Shown: positions 39,362 through 53,703, numbered from the stretch's first letter. The stretch is DNA of 64,000 nucleotides from Eopsaltria australis (GCA_034509425.1 JAVTVJ010000041.1:248001-312000), one strand, 5' to 3'. Notes: generated by a model from the letters alone, not told the origin. Translations and numbers: made by a program.

Positions 39362-39741
39362 ATAATTATGTCATAAGCAATTCTGCCACGAGTAGTGTCA
39401 GTGAAGTCAAATAGGAATGACATTACAGTCATAAAACATGAGAAAAACACTTGTCTGCAATAATATTAGTAATGACCTTACAGCTTCTAGTGCCCCAAGT
39501 GAAACTGGGTTATTGCAAACTGCATAGTTTTATGTGTGGTACAAGTGGGTTTATTAAAGTGAGATTTTGATTGCAAGTTTTCCATGGACACCATTGCAAA
39601 ACAGCAAGTTCATCCTTTTATTGAAACCTCTGGACAAAATTGGAGGAAGCTGGAAGTTTCTGTGATGAACTTCAGTCAGCCCAGATCGTGATATCCTGAG
39701 CTGTTGTGAGGAAGATGGGATGAAATTTAGATGTGGGGTTC

Positions 39742-39779
39742 TTTTTTGTTTTTTTTTGGTTTTTTTTTTTTTTTTTTTT
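39742..39779. repeat. poly(T)-rich simple repeat
   Basis: T runs interrupted by G over nearly 40 bp, ending in 19 uninterrupted T. It could be read as the A-tail of a minus-strand insertion, but no insertion body or flanking duplication is visible. Confidence 0.85.
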
Positions 39780-39789
39780 CAACTGAATC

Positions 39790-42700
39790 TTCTCTCTCCA
39801 ACTGATACATAAAACATTACCTGTATCCCTTTTTCCTCCCCTTTTTCACCTTTTGCTACTTTACAGAAGGCTAGGTGGAGAATAGGGTTTGAATTCTTTG
39901 GGATAGACCCATTTGTAATTTAAGAAACTGTACAGGCAGTACTGTCAGGCTTGTGTATGTTTTTATTTTCTTGGATTATGAGAATGCTCTCCTCTTTAGC
40001 TCAAAGGTTGGCTTAAATGGAACAAATCAGACTGTCAATTTTACTTTCTTTTTCTTTTATTGTTTTCTTTTTAGCCTTTTTTATAAACGCCAGAAAAATA
40101 GAAATGTGGAGGCTCTTCCAGCAGTCAACATGTTTTAGAGAGAAAAGGTGAAGGGAGCAGGAAATGTTTAATAAAATTTAGCTGAATAATCAGCTGACCT
40201 GCACATCTGAGTGCTCCTTTCACACAGGTAATGCAGGCAGTTTATTTTAAATATTGTTACCATATCAGATCATTGCTTGCACGTACATGTTTTATTATTT
40301 AATTTTTCTATAGCATTTTCATTATACCTCTGCACTTTAGTGTTTACCCAGAATAATAATTTGTAGTCACGAATCAATAACATTTGAAGGTCATTTTAAG
40401 ACACTAAAATGTTATGTATAGAAAATAGAAACTAATTTTTAGTCATGTTTATCTTAATTTTATGTATTCATTTACTTGTCTGTAAATCATTACCCTGGTT
40501 TTACATCTTGTGCTGTGTTTTTATCTTTAATATACCATCTTTCATTATTAAATGACCATTTGACTATTATAATAGTGACATTCCCAGAATTTTATAATGA
40601 AAAGCAAGTTTGATAGAACACACATTAGTCTGATGTTATGGAAAAAGTCAGTAATGTTGATGCTGTTTGGGTAAAGAGATGTTCCTGTTCAAAGAATTTT
40701 AAAAATCTCAGAGAAATCTTCTGAGCTTTATTATCAATCACTCTTAATTTACTCTAAATAAAGATATAGTAAACAAATAATACAATAAAAGGACCAGTCC
40801 CTTTGAGATTTTAAACAAATATGGCTAGACATGTCTACATTGCATGAACGTGAGAATTTACAAATCTGTGTGTTCATATGTGCATTTAATCTCAACAGAA
40901 ACCAAACTGTTCATGCAACTGCTTATGTAGATTTTTATTGTGTTACAGCCATTCATTTCTACATATGAAATTGGTTATACTGACTGAAAAAAATGCCATT
41001 CATCCACACTTATGTCTCTTGTCTGATTTTGCCTGTAAGGAATGAACCATGTTTCTAAAGAAATGACAAATTGGAACTAAGTGCACATTTCTCTCAATGT
41101 TCCAATAAAAGCTTTTTGAACCAAGGGCACAGGCTGCCTGACCAGTGAGCCGTGTGATAAAGCACAAACAGTGCAGGAAATGAAAACCCTGGGAGTAGCA
41201 GATGATGTGGGCAGGAGGCACAGGTATTTCACTCAACTCTATCTGGTTCACTCCCCAGGCTCTCAAAGAAAACTTAAACATTATTTACTCAACCATGTGC
41301 TAGTTAAAACCAATATCTCTAGACCATCTGTTCAGGAAGATGACCTCATGCAACTTTCTGCCCCAACATTACGTCAATGTAATTCTGACTAATCAATCTC
41401 TGCTTGATCACATTGTCTTACCTATAGAGAAGAAAAAGGTCGACTTAGATTTAGCTGGGTATTTCAGCATCATTTTGTGGAAAACAGTCAGACCTTAGTT
41501 GTGATAAAGTAGCTTGGCTCTCCTGCGTGATGGGAGCTTCTCTGAAATATGCCAGGTGAAGGGCTTGGCCGTGTATATTCAATACATCAAACTATAATTT
41601 TGTAATTTTTCACTATGAAATGTGTTCCTTTTCAAAATACTCTTCAGAGGTATCAGCATTGTTTGAATCTTCAGGATTTTCTCATATCTATCTATTCTCT
41701 TCCAATTATGTATTCATATCAAAATGGGGCTGCTTTCACAATGAAATATTGTGGTGTAGTAAAATGGCTAAAATACTTCTGCATAGTACTAACTTCTCAG
41801 TGTGTAGTTGAGCATCACGGACCTTGTATCTTAAAATGGCTGTTGGTTATAACCAAAGACTCTGGCAAATAAATAAATTGCAATGTAATAAAACAGTTCA
41901 GTGTGTCAGCCTAGGAGTTCCTAGGAAAGAAGTGCAAATAATGAACAATAGTTTTTCAAATTCAGTGTGTGAGTGCTTGGGTTTCCAGGAGTTTAGCACC
42001 AAAATGGGTGCCTGATGAGCACCTAGAATTGAGCGAGGAGTTTTGATCAGTTCTACTTCATCTAAGCAGGTAAGTGCTGGGTATTTAATCTGTGGATGTA
42101 CTCAGTATCCAAACTGATGAGAATACTTCCATTAATTTGCCTTTTCTCCATATTTTATGTTCTGCTTGTTTTGTCAGATCCAGTTTAAATGTATGTGCAT
42201 GAATCTTACTTTAATGGTGAGGAGGATTTGATTCAGTGTTCCCCTTGAAATGTTGTGAAAGCCTGGTTAGACATTCTAGCACTGAACATGGTTTTACTGA
42301 GCATTTTCACATGTCCCTGTCACTTCTGTTTATTCATTCACACCTTTGCTCCTTTCTGATATAGTTCCTGTTTGTTGCCAGGCAACTCTGGCTGTATTAT
42401 GCAGGTTCTGCAGTACACCCAGAACTAAATTGCAGTCCACTGTAAAGCAGTAACTGATGGTAGGCTGTACTTTTTTCTTTATCACACCATACCTTTGTTT
42501 TCCAATTGTTTGTTTTTAATTGTGTTGTTCATCTGAAAGTTGAAAATTTTCCAGATCTGTACTCAACAGAAAAAGAAGATGGAACAGGAACACAATGAAA
42601 TGTGGAAAAAAAATTTGAAAGGCATATTTTTGTTTAATTTTTAGTGTTCTAAAATGCCTTTGGGGTGTGCCATTTTCTTTTGAGGCATCACTGTTTTCAC

Positions 42701-43950
42701 GTGTGTTTTCACACTTCTCAGCTTAACTGTGTTACATCACACTGTTAGTGAGCATCAGCACTACCTAGAGACAGGCAGAGATACCATAGAGTTGAATAAT
42801 CTCTTTTTATTTACATTGTTGTGGAACTTAGGCACAAAGAGGTTGTGTGTATGTGTTTTTATAGCACTGTGATATGTGGAGCTGGTGGCTGGGGTTGTCC
42901 TACCCCATTAGAGCTACAAACTTCTTCAATGAATCTGGACAGGGCATAGCAGGGAAAACATTTTGTATAAGGTCCTGGAAAGTTCTTCTAAAAAGACAAA
43001 CAAGAAAGGAAAATTACAGTTGCTGTCAATGGATACATGTCTAATGCTGAGGAGAATAAATCTCACACACGGGAATTCATTTACATACTATTAAAGTTGA
43101 CATGTTAATATCAAAGCATTAAAATATGTAAATAGCATAAACATGCACAAAATCCAAATTACTGCTTTACATTATCTACTCATTTAGTCTCTGATATTTT
43201 ATGACTATTCAGCTGTGTCAGCAAGCAATTATAAAAATCTACTACAACTTGATGGTAATGCATTTCTGTGTATTTCCTTTTCTTTCCAAAAACATTCTTC
43301 CAGTGCTAAAAGAGAACAGCATGGAAAAGACTCATATTGCTGAGTGTCCTTTTTGCATGAACAACATATGCTTTGAGTTTCTACCGGTTCAGTGGTCTTT
43401 CTTTTATACTGCTTACCAAAAAAGGCAGATTTATATGCAGACTAATGAGAAGTGACATTTCTTGCGCTCTCTGCTACAGTTACAGTGCAAATTTAATCCA
43501 TTGCAGGTGTTATATCATTACAAAATAAGCTGGAGGCATATGAGCACTGAGGAAAAACTTAACAGTTATTATCATGGAAAAAGATGCTTCAATTTATAAA
43601 GCATTGTACCTTTTCTGTCATAAAGTCTTTACAGCAGGGCAGAAATTTGTCATAAAATCTGTGCTGCCAACCTGTAATAAGACAGTCTCTTTTTTGCCCT
43701 CCCAATAACTTCAAACAGCTATTGAAAGCAGACAGCAGTGATGTGATATTTCTTGATTTCACTAAAAGTGTCTGAATTTTGATCATGCTTTAAATTAAAT
43801 GGAAACGTCTTTGGCAATGTAATATTGCTATTGTGAAGAGTCTCTTGATTTACAAAAAGAAACATTTCATGTCACAGCAACTTGAGTTGTACCAGATTCT
43901 GTTCTGTCAGTTCTTTAATGGTCTTTAAGAGCTGTTGCATAGAAAAAAGC
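39790..43950. other. non-coding DNA, no gene seen
   Basis: This is AT-rich unique sequence with short open frames only (none above 93 codons). Two places place an acceptor-like run against a donor-like sequence: CACACAG/GTAATG at 40227/40228 and AAGCAG/GTAAGT at 42069/42070. Both have weaker pyrimidine tracts than the 28.7 kb site. No repeat family was recognised. Confidence 0.55.
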
Positions 43951-43955
43951 AAAAT

Positions 43956-44435
43956 CACAGAATTATAGCATGGCTTTTTTTGGAAGGGACCCCAAAATCA
44001 TCTTGTTCCAGACCCCCTGCCATAGGCAAGGACACCTTCCACAATCCCAGGTTGCTCCAAGCCCTCTCCAACCTGGCATTGGACACTTCCAGGGATGGGG
44101 CAGCCACAGCTTCTCTGGGAACCTGTGCCAGGGCCTCCCCACCCTCACAGGGCAGGGTTTGTCCTGAACACCTAATCCAAACCTCCTCTCTGTCAGTGGG
44201 TTGTCATTTTGGCTTGTCCTGTCACTCCCTATTCTTGTAAAAAGCCCCTCTCCATCTTTCCTGTCTTACTCCCTTCAGGTACTGGAAAGCTGCAGTTAGA
44301 GAACCCCAAACCTTCTCCTTTCCAGGCTGAACAATCCTAAGTTGCTCAGCCTTTACTTGTAGGAGGGATGCCCCATCCCTCTGATCATCTTGGCAGTTTC
44401 CTCTGAACTTGCTCCAACAGTTCCTTCCTGCAATT
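43956..44435 (-). mobile_element. CR1 LINE, 5'-truncated 3' fragment (about 480 bp)
   Basis: The + strand shows the complement of the CR1 3' end. It opens with CACAGAAT (complement of the terminal octamer), then AAGGGACCCC, ACCTTCCACAATCCCAGGTTGC, GACACTTCCAGGGATGGGGC and CCACCCTCACAGG in the expected order. Further right it covers the last part of the reverse-transcriptase reading frame, and the minus-strand translation near 44.25-44.31 kb retains a recognisable AFQYLKG-type segment. The UTR part is well preserved. The coding part is broken by stops and frame changes, so the copy is inactive. It is the best-preserved CR1 here. Short open frames on both strands in this interval are artefacts of the element. 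Confidence 0.93.
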
Positions 44436-44439
44436 CCTC

Positions 44440-47390
44440 GACTTTGTATAAAAAACATTACTGTTACAACTAGAGTTTTATATGTATTAGAAAACTGAGT
44501 TGAACCCTCAGTTTGAAAAATTTACTTTTAACTTAATTGGGAAAAATACTTTTTTTTTTAAAAAAAAAGGTGTTCTGGAATGATTTTAATTATTACTTGG
44601 TCATAGAGGCTTTCTGTAAACTGTTCCATTCTTTTTGCTTTCCTCTGAGTACATGTGAAGGGAGTTCAATTTTGGAGGATTAGAGCTGTAATCTGAGCCT
44701 CTGGTGTTGCTGTGGAACTGATGTGGTAAAGAAAATAAAGGGAGCTAAGAGATTGACAGAAACAACTTCTGTTAAAGAGTAAGTTACAGACAAAAGGCTC
44801 ACACAAAACTATTTTAAGCCAAAGGCAGATGACACAAGGTTCAGAATTTAATGAGCCTTAAATGCCATAGACTGTGCCACATGTGCAGTTATAGCATGAT
44901 GTTTGTGCAGTTGCATATCTCCATTTTTTAAAAGCCCTCAAAGCTCACATAAATAAATTTAGTCATAAGGAGCTCAGAAATGAAGCCTGAACAATTTCAG
45001 GTTTAAGCAATCATCTCTTCCAGGTTAGATTTCATTTTAACTGTGGCAGTTTCAAGCTCAGTTTTCCTACCAGCTCAGATCACTCCCAAGGAATATAATT
45101 TTGCATCCCGTCCCTGGGAAGGGTACAGGTGGGGGTGACTCCCAGGTGGCCCCAGCAGTAGCTGAGTCTCTGTGAGCTGTGCAAACACCTCTCCAAGCTG
45201 TGCCTTGGAAATTTCCTCTCCAGCCTGCCACTGCCTCTTGCCAGTGCTGCCTTTCTTTGCTCTCCTCACTTGCTGGCTTCCTCTGCAGAGATTTTGATCA
45301 GCCACCGCTTTCACTGATGTGTTATTTTGGTTTCTCTGTGTGTTTGTGTTAGGGCTGCATTCAGGTCTCCAAATAACAATTCTGTGCCATTTTTGTGCTT
45401 AAGTGCCACAGAGTTGAGACTGATTTAGATGGTTGCTCTCAGTTTTGGTAGACCTTGCAGGCCAGAGCAGATGCTGGAGAGAGAAAGATGCTTTGTATTC
45501 AGATCTCTGGAATGCAGTCATTCCCCCATGATCTCAGGTAATTCTCCATGGTTCTTTTAAATTTATGCTGTGTTGGAGACACTAACATCCATCCTTGTTT
45601 CTGGCAGCAGTATTCCAAACAAAGCTTATTCCTAATTTGGATCATCTGAAAATACTGACTTTGAGATTTATAATTACACATTAGTGCAATAAATTAGTTT
45701 ATCAACAATAAATTTTCAAAGAATGGTATTTCAATGGGATGAAATTCCCTACTTTTCACTACAGGCTGAACTTGACATTAAATTGCACTCATTACAGCTG
45801 CAATGAGAAAGAAAACAAATACTGACATTTTCTTGCACTACTTTTCAAACCTTTTGATTTTAAAATTCAAAATTACTTTTTCAATTTCAAATTGATACAA
45901 TTTACAGAATAAGTATAGGAAAATAATAATAATTTTTAAAAAGCCATTTCACTTCAGGGCAAAGAAAAGATTTCTTATAATCAGAATTTATTTGTCGTTT
46001 TGTGTTTCAACTGCTAAGCCAAAATGTACATCAAATGTTCCACTTCTTTATGCTTCTAATTTTTGCATTTTGCCTTGAAGTAATGATCTGATCTGGTCTG
46101 AAATGCATATTGTACCAAAAGATTGCATACCTTTGTAACAGAATAGAAACAACAGAGATATTCAAGGTTCTGCTTTTACTGGCTATAGACTAAGGGGTTC
46201 CTGATTACATCACAGTACTTTACAAAAATACTCACTGGTCTGAGTGGTCAGAGCTGCTGGGGCAGCTCCTGGCTGCAGAGAGGATCCATGGCTGCTCTCT
46301 CAGGGCCATCTGGCAGCGAGTGCCTGCCTGGAGCCAGCCCAGGGCCAGCTCAGGGCCACTGCTGCTCCTCCTGGCCTGGGATCCTGTGCTTTCCCTTGGC
46401 CTGGGCAGCAGAAGGAAATTCTTGCCATCCGTCCCCCTCCCTGCCCTGCCACTGTTCTGGGGAGTGAGCAGGAGTATCAGCTATTTGTAATGGAAATAAC
46501 TGTGGCTGGGTTTTGGTGTGGATGAAATGAGAATTTTTCCTTCGGTCCTTCAGGAGCTTCAGGAATAGAAGCTCGTTAGTAAATTCAGAAGAATATATGT
46601 TTCAGGACTCAAAATGTGGGGGACTCATTACAAACATGTAGAAATCTATTTTGGGGGAAGGTATAAATTATTTGCTACACATTAAATGCTTTACACTGCC
46701 AGTGGTCTTCCACACAGGTCTCAGTTCATGTTTCAGACTAACAAAAAAGCATTGCCAGTGTGGAGATGAAGGGGGACAAAAAGTGATGATGAGATTGAAG
46801 GATGGGTCATTTCATGCTCTAAATGCGTGTTGCCAGCTCTACATACATCGAAAAGTGTGAAACGTCAAGGCTGTAACTTAAATATGTGGGAAGCACAAAG
46901 TTGGAACATACTGGTCAGAACTGAGGAAGAGAGGAGAAATGAGAAGTTCATTTGCTTACTTTAAAATGGGGAGCAAAAGGTTTGTCTACTTCCTGTATTT
47001 TTTTCCTCTCTGTTTCTTTTATTCAATATACACACAGGAATAATTGATTGGGGTTTTGATATTTGTTAGTTTGTTTTACAAACAGACCTTTCTTCTCTCC
47101 CTTTAAATCCCCCCCCTCCCATATTCTTAAATAGAAAGCTACTTTTGCCTGTGTGCACTCTGCCGTTATTTTGTGGGGTCTTGTTTTTCTGTAGTAGTAG
47201 CCAGGTGGAAAGTGTGTGACTTCTGTAATAAATAATACAAATGAGATGCTACCAAATGAAAAACCCTGGAAACTGGGGGAGAAAAAGACAGTTTGCAATC
47301 TCCCCTGAAGTCATGCAGTTATGAAAATAAATATTCTCCACAAATATATGAATTATAGATAAAGTTTGAATCTTTGCTGAAGTGGTTTTG
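44440..47390. other. non-coding DNA with GC-richer patches
   Basis: No gene is supported. GC-richer patches lie at about 45.1-45.3 and 46.24-46.48 kb, and open frames there (79-93 codons) have no recognisable content. The rest is AT-rich. Confidence 0.55.
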
Positions 47391-47391
47391 G

Positions 47392-47553
47392 CTTTTCCTA
47401 CCTCATCTCAAGACCTCATATTAACAACAGCAAATCTATGTATAGTTAAGTGTGTAAATGTTAGATGTACACCTTTTCCTACCTCATCTCAAGACCTCAT
47501 ATTAACAACAGCAAATCTATGTATAGTTAAGTGTGTAAATGTTAGATGTATAC
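47392..47553. repeat. 81-bp near-perfect tandem duplication
   Basis: A unit starting CTTTTCCTACCTCATCTCAA occupies 47392-47472 and is repeated at 47473-47553. I can see one difference, C to T near the end of the unit (GTACAC versus GTATAC). Near identity indicates a recent event or an assembly error. Because 81 is a multiple of three, a small open frame runs through both copies and its translation shows a 27-residue repeat. I do not take that as evidence for a protein. Confidence 0.93.
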
Positions 47554-50500
47554 CTGGACTAGAAGAATTGTCATGGGGAGATGGAATTTCTCATATAATC
47601 TTGTATACATCTCATGTTCCACTCTTGTTGCCCATTCCAAACTAGATACCATTTTTCTAAGAGGGCAGTTTTGCCCTCTCATTTTATTTTATAATAAAAC
47701 CCTGAAATTTTGTGTATTTGTTCAGTAAGACATCATCTGAGTTTGTGGAAAGGGAAAGAAATCCCCTAACTTTTGTAGTGTGTAATACTTGCAATGCACT
47801 TTGCTGATAGCAACTACTTAAGTACTTGGTTTTGAGATTAAGTGGGCATTATTATTTATGTACAATGGATATGGGCCATGGAGAAACAGAGAGCTGGCTG
47901 GAGCTACCCAATGATTCTATGACACAAAAAAGATGAAATTTGCAAGGCCTTTGTCTCCACTTCTGTGAGAAACTTGTGTACATTCTAAACTTCAGGTATC
48001 TATTTATGTCCTTGCCTGTTCAGTAGGCTATGAAATCCTGTACTGTGAGCAGTGTGTATCTCATCATACTCGCTGTCTGCCACAAAAAAAATAAATTTAA
48101 AATATCACTTCTGCAAGAAAACCAAGGTAAAATCTTTGGAATTGTTGTATTAAGTGCATTAGGAACAAATCCCTTCTGACTGTGCTTCATTGTTTGACCT
48201 TGCTAAATTTTTTGCCTACAACTCAAAAATAGGTGCACTGTGAACTGCATTTTGGCCTTTATCTCACAGAATTTCTCTATGGACTTACCTGAATTCAGCT
48301 CAAAGTTTTGTTCTGAGTGGAGGGTAACACAGATAGAGGCAATTTAATGAAAAAAAAGTTGATCTTTAGTAATAAATTAGCAACTTGTCTTGATATTAGT
48401 GGGTGAAGTGTTGCACATAAGTTAGTACATGATGCTTACTATGCTAGGAGAAAATTAAAATAACTTGTGTACTACATAGCTAAATGGTTTCCAGCTGGGT
48501 GTTTCTTCCCATGGCTAGGTTAGTGCTCCATTTTTTTTTAAGCAGGTAAAAGAGAATACCAGGTTATGAAATTAATTTAACTGAAATTAAATAAAGAAAC
48601 AAAACATATATTTTGTGGTTCTAAACTACCAAAAATACATGATTGTTATTAATAAGTGTGTTTGTGTTGCTCCAAGAAGGGAATTGAAATTATAATTCTT
48701 AGTTCTGCCACCATATACCCTGAGATTTTGAGGGGAATTCTCCGTGGGTTTCCTGCTATTTGTTTAGTGATATTACCATGTGCTTGAGAAGAGTGACAAA
48801 CAAAGAGGGATTTTAATATTTGTATGACTTAGGCTTTCTATGTGGTGTTTATCTTTTGAACTTAACCTCAAGATACTGAAAAAATGCTTCTCTTGATGTT
48901 GTGGTTGGAAGTCCTGCCAGGGCTCAGGGGTTGGTGGTAGGATATTATCTGCCTAATTCCAAATGACTGTTGACATAATCTGTTGCCAAATGCATAAAAA
49001 AACCTCCTTATGTATAAAACCAGATTAAATGATATTAACAAGGATGCAGATGAAAGATCACCAGGTGAAATATTAATAAAAGTTTAGTGGGCTGAGTTAC
49101 TGTCCTCAGTTGAATTACTTGTTCTCTTTTTTTTCCTGTAGACAATTTGTCATTTTTTCATGTGGGAGCAGATATGGGAGGAGCTTTGTTGCTCTTCAGT
49201 ATGTGAAGCAGTGTTTTTTAAAGCACTGATGTTAGCAGCAGCACCAACATTTAAATAAATGCAGCCAGACATGATCACTGCTAGCTTGTCTCTTTTGCTG
49301 TTGGTCTTAGAACAACATTCTGTATGAAAACTCAGTCTTTGCCACTGATACATGAACTTTTATAGGGTGAAATCCAAAGTATCTATAAAGGACTTTCCTA
49401 CTAATCAAATTGTGATGAATCCTGACAAACGCTATGATGAATCCTGAAAAAATTTGCAATCTGGTCTTGGAATTCTGTATTTGAATATTTACATTCAACA
49501 TTATTATTGTTTGTCACTCACTAGTAGACCAAATAAAGTTCATGAGTATGGGCTAAGTCTGTTATCTAAGTGTGCGAGTAACTATTTTGTGACAGAAACT
49601 GTTATTTAAGACCACACAAGGAAAGACAAAGATTGTTTTTACTCTCACTTCATCTTTGCTGACTTTGTATATCTCTGCTGAGTGTTTCTTTCTGCTTTTC
49701 CACAATTTCAACGCATCTTTATTATTTGCAGATTTAGTTAGAACAGCCTCTCTGATCATAAAGCCACATACCACTAAACAAGTTGTAAATGTAAGTAACC
49801 ATGAAGGAGGGAAGAAGCCTGGAACTCTGGAAGTAGTTGTGTTTAATACTCTGTTGGCGTGCTGCCTATTGACTTGTACTGTGAGCAGCTTGCCAGGAGT
49901 TGAAGGTGCTGATCCTTTGCTAATTTGTAGAAAAATTTTTCAAACAACTCATCTCAAATTATTAGTAAAACAAGAAAGATTGTTAAGAATTAAATAAGTA
50001 ATGAGAAATTGTGTGATATAAACAAAGTTAGAAAACATTAAAACTGTTGAAAGAGAAGAAAAATGTTTTCTGTTGATTTACGACAGAAGCATGAACAGAT
50101 GTGGTAGTCCTAACGGCCTTCTGTAGAATATAAAAACTAAACTGCCTATTGTTCTGACACTTTTTAAAGCATTGTGAACTGTGTTTAGGGATACCAAGAG
50201 GTAGATGAAAACTTCAGCTGGAGGTGGTTTAGAGAACAATTCCAATACAACTGTATGTGCTGTCTCACCTTAAGGTAGAGGCACAGAATGTGTAACTGGG
50301 GCTATCAGTATTCTGAAGAACTGGGGCTTCAGCATCTGATTAGAGCTTTCTTTATCTGGAACTTCTGCTATCAAAGTGCTGATCATTAACCTTGTTTCAA
50401 TTAAATAAAAATGATCACTTGAACTGAGTGCAAATCAAAATGCACCTGCCAGCCCTTTTAACCAGGCAAGCACTTAATCACATTGCAACACCTTTGCTCT

Positions 50501-51585
50501 GAAAGATGCTGAGCTGCTCAGCCTTTCAGGTTCATGGCTTGAATGGTTCTAGGAAACAAGAAGGGATTTTGACAAAACTTTCTCCGAAACATTTCCTGAA
50601 TGCTCTACTGGTTCCACTTTGTGAAAATGACAAACAGTTTTGGAAATCAAATCTATTCTTTCAGATTATTCAGTAGCTTAAACACAGCTTCTCTCAGACA
50701 CCTGACTGTGTGAACACTGGGTTCAGTTTGTCTTTTTGAGAGCATCTGATGGTGGCAATATGCTACATTTTGTATCTCTCTCTCTTGGATTTCATTTTCT
50801 CTTAGGCTCTCCAGATAAAGTGTCATTTGTGAGCAGACAGAGCCGCAGAAGCTAAGTCCTGTTTGCTCTGGGAGTTTAGAATACATGCAGACATGGACAA
50901 TAGCTGTAGAGACCTCAATAAACATCTGGGGAAATATTATTGCTCTGCAGCGTTCCCTGGACTTTGGTGGCAAAATCCTCCAAGGAATGTGTTTCTGGAA
51001 GGCAATTTGTGTCCAAAAATTTTATTTACACAGCTCCAACTTGTCTCCAAGCCAGCTTTGAGCATGAATTATATCTTCCTATCCCTTCTCCCTGCCTATC
51101 AGCTCATTCCCCACTGATGTTTGTCTTTGGCAGCATGCCCTGCCCAATAAGCCACTGACCACCTGTACGATCACTTTTGCTTTAAAGGCCACCATCAAGA
51201 CAGTCTGAACTAAGAAAAATTTCAACTTCCTGAAGTACCAAAGAACAGAAACACAATCACCTCTGTAACTTTTGTTGCTTTGTAAATGAAACTAAAAATT
51301 GTGGGTGTGTGGTAATACCTTTCCTGTACACCTTACCTTATGAATTTCTTTAGACTTGCTGTGATGTGAACCTGCTGATTTCTTTATTCTTTCTTGTGCA
51401 TTTTTTTGGAAGGAAGAGTTGATTTCACAGGGCTGACTTTCAGTCCATAGATTTTTCTAGCCAAAAAGTAGCCACACTTTCAGACATGAATTTCTGCTTT
51501 TGTGAGCATTGTTAACTTTGGCTTGAAAGTTATACCAGAACGATCCTTAGTTCAGACACAGTTTAGTAAAAGTTTCATTAAGGGG

Positions 51586-51601
51586 AAAAAAAAAAAAAAA
51601 A
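51586..51601. repeat. poly(A) run
   Basis: Sixteen consecutive A after GGGG, followed by A/G-rich sequence. No gene-like insert is next to it. Confidence 0.85.
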
Positions 51602-53703
51602 GAATGAAAGAAACAGAGAGAAGAAAGGCCTGGCTGGTGTCCTTATAATCACACAGTGTCCATGGCTGGGAGCAGTGGTACAGCCACAGTTTGGCAGCTG
51701 AACTGCAGAGCCTTGTTGGACTGAGGCTGCCTTTGCTGCACTACAAAAGACCAGTCTTAATTTATTTCTTTGTATTCCAAAGCAAATTCTTTGTCTTCAG
51801 TGGTGTCCCAGGAATGTGTGCATTTGTTCACAAACTATAGCTGTGACACATTTACCTAGTTAGGTGATGGCTTTGAATGGAGTCATACAAAACTGAAACA
51901 GAATAATTTTCAATTTTATTTATTTGACACTGTATGGTATCACTGTAGTTGTTCTTTCTATTCCAGCACTACAATAAAACTGTAGACAATACCCTACAGG
52001 AAACTTTTATACATAGTGAAAGGGCTTTTATTTTTAGAAGACTTTAGTTCTCCACTTGGTGGTCTGCCTGTTAAAAGCAAACAGTTTAGAACACAGTTCA
52101 AACCAAACATTGAATACTGGCTATGCCACTCTCGATTCAGGGGCAATTGGTTTCTGCAGTGTAATCTGCTACATTGCACAGGGAAAATTTGTTATCATGT
52201 TTTATATATATATAATATGTTTTTGTAATAGTTATTCTGCTGATCATAATGATAAATAAAACATTTCCTTACAGGAACTGAACAATAGGTATGTAGCTGG
52301 GTCTGAGCATAAAATCAGTCTGCATGTCCTTTGCAGGCAGTTAACAATTTGGTCTTGTTTCTCCTGTTTTTTTCTGTTGTATATCACGTTGTCATATAGG
52401 ATTCCATTGTTTCTTCTGTGACACCTACTGCATCCAGTCTCATGCTTCCCCTACGTGGTGTGCAAAGCAGCACAGTTCACTGGAAATTTTGACATAAATG
52501 TTTGCTTACAGCAGTGATAGAGAGTAGGATGCAGATCTAGGTCTGAAAAAATGTCAGACTGTTTTGTGGAATCGACTGTGGTGAAAGGATGTGAAGAGCA
52601 CTGGAAATTGAACTTGAAAACACTTTGGATGTAGAACAGTTCATTGCAGGGCACAGCCCTTCCAGTGGAAGGCTGGACTGCTGGACATTGCCTTTTGGGG
52701 GTGCAAAATAATTCATAAAAACCCACTAACTACAAGAGGAAAAGGGATTTTCCAAGCATTTGTTCTCCTTTGTGACATTTCAGTTTGTCATAATGTCCAT
52801 ACTTCGAACTGTAGTGGTAAATGTTAAAAATATTTATGTTGGAGCTATTCCGGTGGATGCCTTTACTGTCCTGAATTTTGCTAAATCAAATACATGAATA
52901 TTTAATATTCCTAAATGTTTCTACAAAGCCTATAGCCACTTTCAGGGTAAAATTCAATTGCCTCTGGCTCACACCGAAGAGAAGCTTCCTTTTGAAACAG
53001 CTATTCTTAGAAAACAGTCCTATAGAGCACGGAGCAGTGGAATTGCTATGCATAATGTTAGGGCAATTTCTTTTTGCCTTTAGGTGATATGACCAGCTGA
53101 CATTTCAGCACAAGGATCCTTCAGAGCAATACAGAGAATTTGATGTGACAGTGTCTCTGAGTCAAGCACTGAACTTAAAAAAGTATTCATTATACATCCA
53201 ACATATGTACTAGCTTCTCGTGTAATCAAAGAGTTTTCTCTGGCTTGTTTCCACATGTAGTTGTCTCTTTTTTTGTCCTCATTTTTATTTTGACTGATGC
53301 ATACTTAAATGATCACACTTCCCATGCACACACCACCCCCTGTGCCTGCACTTTGCAGGAGATGCCTCGTGCGTTGCCATTTCTGCTTCCCCACCTCTCG
53401 TTTCAGTTGGATTGATTCTCTTGCCAGGAGAGAAGTGTCAGCTGGGGCAATACTGTAAGTGCAGGAGAGCTAGCAGCTCCTTGCTTCTGAGAGGGTGAGA
53501 GCAGGAAATGTCACAGCCTGTCCTCATCAGTTTGGATTAAAGCTGGATGGAATATTTGGCCAATGCACTAAAGACAAAGCAGACCAAGTTGGCAACCTGC
53601 AGTTTGAACAGTTAGATCTGCAAAGGAACTAGCAAATAAGTCTTTATGAAGAAATGAATTAGACTTCCCCTAAATAAAAATAAGTTTTGCTGTGGTGTTT
53701 GGG

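Noticed and set aside
44222..44458. Small minus-strand frame that resembles a reverse-transcriptase end
   Set aside because: It is the decayed coding end of the CR1 copy at 43956-44435, not a separate gene.
47870..47922. Possible CR1 3' end on the plus strand (ATTCTATG at 47914)
   Set aside because: Only one copy of the octamer, and the sequence to its left does not clearly follow CR1. An eight-base match alone is too little.
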